13,927 nucleotides of DNA from assembly GCA_900546645.1 (NCBI GenBank), contig URDR01000077.1, forward strand, positions 1-13,927, written 5' to 3'. The notes under the pieces are model-generated. The model did not search any database. It worked only from the letters and a program-made list of their open reading frames with translations, and had not been told where the DNA came from. The stretch comes from an uncultured Bacteroides sp. Lineage in GTDB: Bacteria > Bacteroidota > Bacteroidia > Bacteroidales > Bacteroidaceae. This document shows positions 1 through 5,619 of the stretch, in pieces. Each line of letters opens with the position of its first letter. Positions within the stretch are counted from its first letter, which is position 1. The position numbers and the translations under genes were made by a program.

Positions 1-782
1 ACCTTAAGAGAAAGTGGAACCCTGCAATGGCTCCTTATATTTTCATGGAACGCAACGGTATCCATATCATCGATTTGAACAAAACCGTTGTTAAAGTTGA
101 AGAAGCTGCTGAAGCTTTGAAACAGATTGCAAAATCAGGAAAGAAAGTCCTGTTCGTTGCTACTAAGAAACAAGCTAAACAGGTAGTAGCTGAGAAAGCT
201 GCTTCTGTAAATATGCCTTATGTTATCGAACGTTGGCCGGGTGGTATGTTGACCAACTTCCCGACTATCCGTAAGGCTGTGAAGAAGATGGCGACTATCG
301 ATAAATTGACTAATGACGGAACTTATTCAAACTTGTCAAAAAGAGAAGTTCTGCAGATTTCACGTCAGCGTGCTAAATTGGAAAAGAACCTTGGTTCTAT
401 CGCTGATTTGACTCGTCTTCCGTCTGCATTGTTCGTTATCGATGTATTGAAAGAAAACATTGCTATTCGCGAAGCTAACCGTTTGGGTATTCCTGTATTT
501 GCTATCGTTGATACAAACTCAGATCCTTCAAACGTAGATTTCGTAATTCCAGCTAATGATGACGCTACCAAGTCAGTAGAAGTTATCTTGGATGCATGTT
601 GCGCTGCAATGGCTGAAGGCTTGGAAGAAAGAAAAGCTGAAAAAGTAGATATGGAAGCTGCTGGTGAAAACGCACCGAAAGCTGCCAAGAAAAAAACTAC
701 TAAGGCTCGCATGGACAAAGCTGAAGAAGAAGCGATCAACGCTTCTAAGGCTGCCGCTTTCATCGACAAAGAAGAAGCTTAA
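1..782 (+). CDS. rpsB: 30S ribosomal protein S2 (5' partial)
   Basis: S2 binds the head-body junction of the 30S subunit and is among the last proteins to join it. The frame is open from the first bases: codons from position 3 read LKRKWNP and then run into MAPYIFMERNGIHIIDL, a typical S2 N-terminal segment. The ATG at 27 is therefore internal and the true start lies outside the window, probably about 18 codons upstream. Other S2 hallmarks are the ERWPGGMLTNF segment, the LTRLPSALFVIDV segment and the DTNSDPSNVDFVIPAND segment. The tail after about residue 205 of the visible protein is rich in Lys, Ala and Glu and ends in IDKEEA, as in Bacteroidales S2. It is followed by tsf, the usual rpsB-tsf order, so the two are probably co-transcribed. 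Identification is secure; only the missing N-terminus is inferred. Confidence 0.97.
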   Translation, partial: LKRKWNPAMAPYIFMERNGIHIIDLNKTVVKVEEAAEALKQIAKSGKKVLFVATKKQAKQVVAEKAASVNMPYVIERWPGGMLTNFPTIRKAVKKMATIDKLTNDGTYSNLSKREVLQISRQRAKLEKNLGSIADLTRLPSALFVIDVLKENIAIREANRLGIPVFAIVDTNSDPSNVDFVIPANDDATKSVEVILDACCAAMAEGLEERKAEKVDMEAAGENAPKAAKKKTTKARMDKAEEEAINASKAAAFIDKEEA

Positions 783-790
783 TATAACTT

Positions 791-866
791 AACTGAGAGT
801 TGGGAGTTGGAAGTTGAGAGTTACTATATACAGCAATTCTCAACTCCCTATTCTCAACTCTCAATT
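791..866. repeat. Imperfect inverted repeat between rpsB and tsf
   Basis: Two 32-base arms, 791-822 and 835-866, are reverse complements at 26 of 32 positions. Three of the six mismatches are G-U pairs in the + strand RNA. A 12-base loop (823-834) separates the arms. Each arm is itself built from short repeated words such as gagagttg and gggagttg (ctcaactc on the other arm), giving a purine-rich left side and a pyrimidine-rich right side. It lies inside the 128-base gap of a ribosomal operon and is not followed by a U-run, so it does not look like a terminator. It could be a dispersed intergenic repeat or an RNA hairpin that tunes tsf expression or protects the rpsB mRNA end. Confidence 0.8.
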
Positions 867-910
867 GCTTTATACCGATTTATTTATTAACTCAATAAAA
901 AAGAAATACT

Positions 911-1903
911 ATGGCTGTAAGTATGGCTGATATCACCAAGCTTCGTAAAATGACTGGAGCTGGTATGATGGACTGTAAAAACGCTTTGGCAGAATCAGAA
1001 GGCGATTTCGACAAGGCAGTGGAAATTATCCGTAAAAAAGGACAGGCAGTAGCTGCAAAACGTTCTGACCGTGAAACTTCAGAAGGTTGTGTATTGGCTA
1101 AATCAACAGGTGACTATGCTGCTATGATTGCTTTGAAGTGTGAAACTGACTTCGTGGCAAAAAATGCAGACTTCGTTGCTTTGACTCAAGCTATCTTGGA
1201 TGCTGCTGTTGAAAATAAATGCCAGACTCTTGAAGAAGTGAAAGCTCTTCCGATGGGTAACGCTACTATTGCTGACGCAGTTATCGACCGTAGCGGTATT
1301 ACTGGTGAAAAAACTGAATTGGATGGTTATTTCTTCGTTTCAGGTGCTTGCACTGCAGTATATAACCACATGAACAAGAACCAGCTTTGTACTATCGTAG
1401 CTTTCAACAAGCCTTGCGAAGAAAAAGTGGCTCATGAAATCTGTATGCAGATTGCAGCTATGAACCCGATTGCTATTGATGAAGCTGGTGTTCCTGAATC
1501 AGTGAAAGAAGAAGAAATCAAGGTTGCTATCGAAAAAACTAAGGCTGAACAGGTTCAGAAGGCTGTAGAAGCTGCTTTGAAGAAAGCTGGTATCAATCCT
1601 TCTCACGTAGACAGCGAAGAACACATGGATAGCAACATGGCTAAGGGATGGATTACTGCTGAAGATGTAGCTAAAGCTAAGGAAATCAAGGAAACAGTTG
1701 CTGCTGAAAAGGCTGCTAACTTGCCTCAGGCAATGATTGAAAATATTGCTAAAGGTCGTCTGGGCAAATTCTTGAAAGAAGTTTGTCTGTTGAACCAGGA
1801 AAGCATTATGGATCCGAAGAAAACTGTTTCTGAAGTATTGAAAGAGGCTGATGCTGAATTGGCTATCGCTGACTTCAAACGTTTTACTTTGCGTGCTGAA
1901 TAA
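911..1903 (+). CDS. tsf: Elongation factor Ts
   Basis: EF-Ts is the nucleotide exchange factor that releases GDP from EF-Tu in the cytoplasm. The 330-residue product begins with the UBA-like N-terminal domain (ADITKLRKMTGAGMMDCKNAL, about residues 6-26). The EF-Tu-contacting signature TDFVAKN is at 79-85. Two core subdomains and a coiled-coil-like Lys/Glu/Ala-rich region (about 195-265) follow, and the C-terminal module includes PQAMIENIAKGRLGKF. The length is longer than the E. coli protein (about 283) and usual for Bacteroidales. The ATG at 911 is used because the N-terminal domain starts right after it; M5 is a possible alternative. No strong Shine-Dalgarno is visible in the A-rich leader. 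It is the second gene after rpsB and is followed by a terminator hairpin. Confidence 0.97.
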   Translation: MAVSMADITKLRKMTGAGMMDCKNALAESEGDFDKAVEIIRKKGQAVAAKRSDRETSEGCVLAKSTGDYAAMIALKCETDFVAKNADFVALTQAILDAAVENKCQTLEEVKALPMGNATIADAVIDRSGITGEKTELDGYFFVSGACTAVYNHMNKNQLCTIVAFNKPCEEKVAHEICMQIAAMNPIAIDEAGVPESVKEEEIKVAIEKTKAEQVQKAVEAALKKAGINPSHVDSEEHMDSNMAKGWITAEDVAKAKEIKETVAAEKAANLPQAMIENIAKGRLGKFLKEVCLLNQESIMDPKKTVSEVLKEADAELAIADFKRFTLRAE

Positions 1904-1975
1904 TAAAGTATAAGATGAGCTAATTCTTTCGTCAGTAAATTCTTTATCTGAAGATAGAATTTTCATTGATAATTT

Positions 1976-2023
1976 AAAAAGACCTTGTCATAACGCTTTG
2001 CGGAGTGTTGGCAAGGTCTTTTC
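1976..2023. terminator. Bidirectional terminator after tsf
   Basis: The arms aaagaccttg (1978-1987) and caaggtcttt (2012-2021) pair perfectly. The intervening sequence can form a second small stem (aacgct with agtgtt). The + strand copy is followed by a T-rich stretch, and on the - strand the arm runs into tctttttaaa. It therefore suits both tsf (+) and readthrough from the convergent glsB transcript (-). Confidence 0.8.
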
Positions 2024-2160
2024 TTGTATATTGTTACTGCCTGCTGAAAGTCGGCGCATATTCAGGCTTTGCCACCGGTCATAAAAATGAAAAAGCCTTG
2101 TATGGCTTGTTCTGGAAGAAAACCGGGCTGCATACAGGTTTGACGGTGATGCAGGCAGAC
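2024..2160. other. Gene-free segment between convergent terminators
   Basis: Together with its flanking terminators this makes up the 313-base gap between tsf and glsB. A 62-codon open frame (2005-2193) begins inside the terminator loop and ends inside the next terminator hairpin; it has no promoter or ribosome-binding signal and no recognisable motif, so it is not called as a gene. An 8-bp inverted repeat, ctgcctgc at 2037-2044 and gcaggcag at 2151-2158, brackets the segment. Within it aagcc (2093-2097) and ggctt (2104-2108) form a small hairpin that on the - strand is followed by a T-rich run, so it could be a weak backup terminator for glsB. Confidence 0.5.
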
Positions 2161-2188
2161 AAAAAAAAGCGGCAAAAATTTGCCGCTT
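2161..2188 (-). terminator. Rho-independent terminator after glsB
   Basis: The - strand shows a perfect 10-bp stem, with arms at 2179-2188 and 2167-2176 (aagcggcaaa on each 5' arm), followed immediately by a run of T (complement of the eight A at 2161-2168). It lies about 28 bases past the glsB stop. The + strand side has no U-run, so this terminator works on the - strand. Confidence 0.88.
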
Positions 2189-2216
2189 GCTGATTATTGA
2201 GAACGAACCTTGTCGG

Positions 2217-3200
2217 TTAGTTTTTCGATACTATCGGATTAGCACCGGAAGTAATGCGCATAGCCTCTGGATGGTCTTTGATAAACGATTCGATATGGCG
2301 TACCCGTTTTTCTTCCAAGATTTCATCTACGGCAATTAAAATACCTGTTTCTTCCACGTCGCCGAAGCCGTCATTGATGGCAGTACCAAACATGCGCATG
2401 GTAGGTGACAAGCTCATATAGGCATTCACCAGAGGAGGAATATTATATCCTAACTTGCGTACTTCTGTATTCAATACCTTATAATCTTCTTTAAACGTAT
2501 CATAGCAGAATAGTTTTTTAAGCATGTCAGGATCTGTTTCTATCTTTAGCGGCTCCATGGGAGTGATAAGTTCATCTTTATCGGTGAAATGTTTTTTCAG
2601 GAAATATAATATCATATCCCTTCCCAGGCGGCTGTAACTGGGATACATGGTCATTTTTCCGAAGAAATATTTTACGTTCGGCTTAATCACGGTTAGAGCT
2701 CCTAATCCGTCCCACAGATTATCGAGTGCGAACAGCCCTTTTGATCCAGCCCGGGTAGATTGATACTCCAGTGTTACAAATGAGCGTCCCAGTTCGATGG
2801 TAGTGGGCAAATATTCTTTCAGGAACTTTTCAGAGAAGTTAAACATATGTGCAGTAGCCAATATCGGTTTGCCATGTTCATCAAACTTCACTTCGTTTCC
2901 CAAGAGATACCGGTATCCTCCCAAGATTTCTTCAGCATCAGGATTCCATACGATTAGTTGCTGGTAAGGTTCTTCCATCAAGTCGTATTCATCCAGGTCC
3001 ATAGACAGTCCTGTTCCACCTCCGGCAGCTCGGAATGCGATTTCACGTAAGCGTCCGATTTCCTTTAATACGTTAGGCGCATTCTTCCATGTTACAACAT
3101 AAATTTCGTTGTTGCTTTTATTGGTAAAGCGCAGGCGTTTATCTTCTGTAAGTTCCGATTTCAGTATTTTCTTGTCAATCGGCGCAATAATCTCTTCCAT
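2217..3200 (-). CDS. glsB: N-acyl glycine synthase GlsB (GNAT/OlsB-like acyltransferase)
   Basis: The product should transfer a 3-hydroxyacyl chain from acyl carrier protein to the amino group of glycine, giving N-acyl glycine (commendamide-type), the precursor of Bacteroides glycine and serine-glycine lipids. It acts at the inner face of the inner membrane. It is 327 residues with no signal peptide. Family features are an N-terminal acetyltransferase-like fold with LREIAFRAAGGGTGLSMDLDE at about 51-71 (quoted in part), a core strand LGGYRYLLG (93-101) and the ELGRSFV segment (136-142) found in OlsB/GNAT-type N-acyl amino acid synthases. Homologues are often mislabelled hemolysin. The ATG at 3200 starts 23 bases after the stop of glsA, implying an operon. 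Substrate assignment rests on known Bacteroides homologues and on the glsA neighbour; activity on other amino acids cannot be excluded from sequence. Confidence 0.85.
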   Translation of the reverse strand: MEEIIAPIDKKILKSELTEDKRLRFTNKSNNEIYVVTWKNAPNVLKEIGRLREIAFRAAGGGTGLSMDLDEYDLMEEPYQQLIVWNPDAEEILGGYRYLLGNEVKFDEHGKPILATAHMFNFSEKFLKEYLPTTIELGRSFVTLEYQSTRAGSKGLFALDNLWDGLGALTVIKPNVKYFFGKMTMYPSYSRLGRDMILYFLKKHFTDKDELITPMEPLKIETDPDMLKKLFCYDTFKEDYKVLNTEVRKLGYNIPPLVNAYMSLSPTMRMFGTAINDGFGDVEETGILIAVDEILEEKRVRHIESFIKDHPEAMRITSGANPIVSKN

Positions 3201-3223
3201 ATATATTAATTAATATCGTCTTT

Positions 3224-4042
3224 TCAAAGTTTGTAAACCAGTTCACGGACATAATCAGCCCATTCTGTTGCTGATTTTGATTTGTCGAATGTTTCCCATG
3301 GAATAGGTTTCCCTATGCTGACACGGAAAGTTTTATGGCGATTTTTCATCATTTCATCTGCCAGGTAGAGCATGGCTATATTAAACTTTATTCCAAAGAA
3401 TTTGCAGGCATTAGCCAGACTGTAGAAGAAGTTGGAGTTACGTCCTTCAAAATGGATAGGGACGATGTAGCGATGTGTTTCCACACTTTTGGAGATAAAG
3501 GTTTTTTTCCAAGTCAAGTCTTTGATAATTCCGTTTTGCCGCCGTGAACATAATCCGGCAGGGAACATGATGATATGGTCGTTCGACTGGAATCCGGCCT
3601 CTACCATTCGGGGGAAGTCGCGTGACTGTGATCCGGTTTTATTGATAGGGATGCATAGCGGAGCGAGTCCGTGCAGGTTCATCAGTAAGTCATTCACCAA
3701 ATACTTGATGCGTCCGTTATAATGTTTACCCAGCAGATACCCTAAGGCAATTCCGTCTTGTCCTCCCAAGGGGTGATTAGACACGAATGTACACAATCCG
3801 TCTTCGGGGAGGTTTTCCTGTCCATGTATATCCAGTGTAACATCAAGGAACTCCATGCAAGCTTCAAGAAAATCCACTCCTTTCTTGTCTGCCACTCGGG
3901 TCAGAAACTCGTTCAATTCATCTTGGTGTACGATGCGCTTTAAGTAGGAAACAAGAAAACGGGGAACTCTTTTGGCTTTTTTCCCGGCTTTCTCTTTTAG
4001 AATTTTGTCTATGTCAATTAAAAAGATTGAATCGTCAGCCAT
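3224..4042 (-). CDS. glsA: Glycine-lipid O-acyltransferase GlsA (PlsC family)
   Basis: A lysophospholipid-acyltransferase-like enzyme expected to esterify the 3-hydroxyl of N-acyl glycine with a second acyl chain to give a diacylated glycine lipid. The 272-residue product has the catalytic block NHPLGGQDG at residues 89-97, the FPAG block with downstream basic residues (FPAGLCSRR, 160-168) and a VPIHFEGRNS block (194-203). The spacing from catalytic His to Asp is five residues rather than the HX4D of PlsC. The open frame extends 22 codons further upstream, but a promoter -7 box lies between that upstream start and the ATG at 4042. MADDSIFLIDIDKIL is therefore the likely N-terminus. First gene of a two-gene unit with glsB. 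The specific role is inferred from Bacteroides homologues and from pairing with glsB. Confidence 0.85.
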   Translation of the reverse strand: MADDSIFLIDIDKILKEKAGKKAKRVPRFLVSYLKRIVHQDELNEFLTRVADKKGVDFLEACMEFLDVTLDIHGQENLPEDGLCTFVSNHPLGGQDGIALGYLLGKHYNGRIKYLVNDLLMNLHGLAPLCIPINKTGSQSRDFPRMVEAGFQSNDHIIMFPAGLCSRRQNGIIKDLTWKKTFISKSVETHRYIVPIHFEGRNSNFFYSLANACKFFGIKFNIAMLYLADEMMKNRHKTFRVSIGKPIPWETFDKSKSATEWADYVRELVYKL

Positions 4043-4064
4043 TCTTGTTTTAATGTTTACGATG

Positions 4065-4072
4065 CAAAAGTA
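4065..4072 (-). promoter_or_regulatory. Bacteroidota -7 box for glsA-glsB
   Basis: On the - strand this reads TACTTTTG, an exact match to TAnnTTTG. It ends 22 bases before the glsA ATG at 4042, leaving a leader of roughly 15 bases. I see no clear TTTG at the -33 distance. Its position excludes the upstream start at 4108. Confidence 0.65.
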
Positions 4073-4147
4073 ACGTATCTCTTTTAAAAGTATGTCATTT
4101 ATCCTCAAAAATCTCTGTTTTTTCCGAAAAAAAGTTATTGCAGGGTT

Positions 4148-4879
4148 TTATATGTTACTGAATAGCTCTTGTAATACGGGTTTGGACTTCAGTTCGGGAA
4201 AATCAGGCAAATGCAGTTTATAGTATGAACAGATAATATCAAGACAGTGATTTCTTTCCATCCGGTTCATGGTGAACAGATGCATGGTTTTATAGTTCAA
4301 TCGCATCAGGTTATGGATATGTGATGCCTCTTTGGAATATAAAAACATGGAGTGCATCGGCTTGTCGTTAGTAAAGCAGGCATTCAGCAAATCAAAATAA
4401 GCTGTGCTTGAAGCATTTTCAAGGTTCGGATAGAAGCCCAGAAAGCGAGAGAGCCGCAGCAGGAATACAAGGTGAAAATTGGCGAAGTGTGTTTCGCAGG
4501 TATCCAGCCATTGTATGGAATGAACCAGATAAGCGAATAGCGGTTGGTTGGGCCCTTCTTCTTTCAGCGCATAATCAAGAAATTCGGTGAGAAACAGAGC
4601 TATTCCTGATTTATACGGGTCGTATGGAAGAGAATGGAAGGTAAACCACGCACGCGCTTCTTTTATAGGGTGTATTCCGGAGCGAGGACGGATGTCGGCT
4701 TCGAATTCAACCAGTGAAAGAGGTTGAAAAAGCACGGGACTAACTGAGGTTTTGCGTGAACGGATAGCAGGAATCAGAAAAGACATCAGTCCGTTCTGTT
4801 CCGTATAAAGATGGGCGATATTCGATTTATCGTTATATCGTATGGTGCCCAGCACTATGCCAGTTGATTTCTGTAACAT
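4148..4879 (-). CDS. recO: DNA repair protein RecO
   Basis: RecO binds single-stranded DNA and SSB and, with RecR, helps load RecA at gaps and in recombinational repair. The 243-residue product starts with MLQKSTGIVLGTIRYNDKS, the usual RecO N-terminus leading into an OB fold (about 1-80). A helical C-terminal domain contains FHLVFLLRLSRFLGFYPN at about 135-152. There is no CxxC pair, so the zinc finger of some RecO proteins is absent. The frame is open for another 36 codons upstream, but family alignment and a -7 box just before 4879 favour the ATG at 4879. It lies about 100 bases upstream of glsA on the same strand, and glsA has its own promoter. Confidence 0.93.
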   Translation of the reverse strand: MLQKSTGIVLGTIRYNDKSNIAHLYTEQNGLMSFLIPAIRSRKTSVSPVLFQPLSLVEFEADIRPRSGIHPIKEARAWFTFHSLPYDPYKSGIALFLTEFLDYALKEEGPNQPLFAYLVHSIQWLDTCETHFANFHLVFLLRLSRFLGFYPNLENASSTAYFDLLNACFTNDKPMHSMFLYSKEASHIHNLMRLNYKTMHLFTMNRMERNHCLDIICSYYKLHLPDFPELKSKPVLQELFSNI

Positions 4880-4887
4880 CTTGTATG

Positions 4888-4895
4888 CAAAGATA
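4888..4895 (-). promoter_or_regulatory. Bacteroidota -7 box for recO
   Basis: On the - strand this reads TATCTTTG, an exact TAnnTTTG match. It ends only eight bases before the recO ATG. Transcription starting at the usual distance would give a leader of just a few bases or a leaderless mRNA. No clear -33 TTTG. Confidence 0.55.
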
Positions 4896-4976
4896 GTGAA
4901 AAATATGTTTTCTTCCTTAGAAATCTGAGGACTTCTCTGGTTCACGAGGTGATAAAAATCACCAGTGCGTTTAACT

Positions 4977-5040
4977 TGAAATGTCAAGGCGTTCGGAGGT
5001 ATTCGCCTAGGTGTTTCAGATGAAATGCCTTGGCATTTTT
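4977..5040. repeat. Nested inverted repeats between ACT gene and recO
   Basis: Three related half-sites lie side by side. The half-sites at 4977-4991 (tgaaatgtcaaggcg) and 5004-5018 (cgcctaggtgtttca) pair over 15 positions with one mismatch and three G-U pairs around a 12-base loop. A third copy at 5021-5038 (tgaaatgccttggcattt) contains its own near-perfect hairpin aaatgcc-tt-ggcattt and can also pair with either of the others. For example, 4979-4990 with 5027-5038 matches at 11 of 12. The third hairpin ends in a T-run on the + strand, where no + strand gene lies upstream. The mutually exclusive foldings resemble an attenuator or a small repeat element; its function is unknown. Confidence 0.65.
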
Positions 5041-5047
5041 TTCTCTG

Positions 5048-5533
5048 TCAGAAAAGTGCTTTTTTCAGGTTGCAAAGTGCTTGTTTCAGGTCTTTGTCAT
5101 AGATAGCCATAAAGAGGCTGTAATTACTGCTTTCTTGTGAAACCATTAAGATGGGAATCGAATTTAATGCATCTATTGTTCGTTTTTCCATCTGACCGGT
5201 GGTTTGCAAATCTTCTCCGGTAATAGATACGGCTGAAATATTTTTTTCAAAATTTATTTGAGCAAACTGATTGAGGAGAGGATATATGCAGGAAAAATCG
5301 CTTTCGTCAAGCTCGACAATCATTGAAAGATTGGTGCTTGAGGAGGTCATGAATAAGATGGGTATTTTATGTTTTTCCAGCAGGGACAGCATCTTCACGG
5401 GAAACTGAAAGGAGGGAAGCTTGTTGAGCGAACATAGTTGTAGATAGCTTACATTGCTTTGCGCTGTAATCGTTGGGGTGGAAGGTGTGTCGCGCAGGTT
5501 TTCTATGGAAGTATTGCTCTGATTGATGTTCAT
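5048..5533 (-). CDS. Stand-alone tandem ACT-domain protein, aspartokinase-tail-like
   Basis: The 161-residue product has a polar Ser/Thr/Asn-rich N-terminus (about 1-28) followed by what appear to be two ACT modules. The first, about 29-87, includes KMLSLLEKHKIPILFMTSSS and a VELDESD strand. The second, about 99-161, includes SAVSITGEDL, the helix with TIDALNSIPILMVSQESSN and the LKKALF end. This order and wording resemble the C-terminal regulatory half of lysine-sensitive aspartokinase, but no kinase domain is present in this frame or beside it. A regulatory or amino-acid-sensing role is inferred. The ATG at 5533 is preferred over a TTG at 5566, which lies in the arm of a perfect hairpin. 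It follows buk on the same strand by about 87 bases with no obvious promoter, so it may be read from the ptb-buk transcript. Confidence 0.75.
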   Translation of the reverse strand: MNINQSNTSIENLRDTPSTPTITAQSNVSYLQLCSLNKLPSFQFPVKMLSLLEKHKIPILFMTSSSTNLSMIVELDESDFSCIYPLLNQFAQINFEKNISAVSITGEDLQTTGQMEKRTIDALNSIPILMVSQESSNYSLFMAIYDKDLKQALCNLKKALF

Positions 5534-5554
5534 TGTTTCTTGGTTTGTACATGT

Positions 5555-5603
5555 TTCATTCTGCAAATCCGGCTTCGGGAGGAAGTTTGATTTGCAGAAT
5601 GAA
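5555..5603. repeat. Perfect 15-bp inverted repeat between buk and ACT gene
   Basis: Arms 5555-5569 (ttcattctgcaaatc) and 5589-5603 (gatttgcagaatgaa) are exact reverse complements with a 19-base spacer; the spacer can add a short cttc/gaag stem. It starts 16 bases after the buk stop on the - strand. No T-run follows the stem on that strand, so it is not a standard terminator. It may stabilise the buk mRNA end, partly terminate, act as an attenuator for the ACT gene, or bind a dimeric regulator as DNA. Confidence 0.85.
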
Positions 5604-5619
5604 GTAGCTGTGTGCCATT

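Noticed and set aside
365..769. Long open frame antisense to rpsB
   Set aside because: It is a shadow of a certain ribosomal gene with no upstream signals; the same applies to the frame antisense to tsf at 1499-1966 and to those inside efp and lpxH.
2005..2193. 62-codon open frame between tsf and glsB
   Set aside because: It begins in a terminator loop and ends inside the next terminator; there is no promoter, ribosome site or recognisable domain.
3203..3216. 14-bp perfect palindrome atattaattaatat between glsA and glsB
   Set aside because: It is entirely A/T in an AT-rich translation-initiation gap, so chance is likely.
4043..4108. Upstream in-frame start for glsA
   Set aside because: An exact -7 promoter box lies between it and the ATG at 4042, and the extra residues are not part of the family core.
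5534..5566. TTG start giving the ACT protein 11 more residues
   Set aside because: The codon lies in the arm of the perfect inverted repeat and the added residues carry no domain; the ATG at 5533 is simpler.
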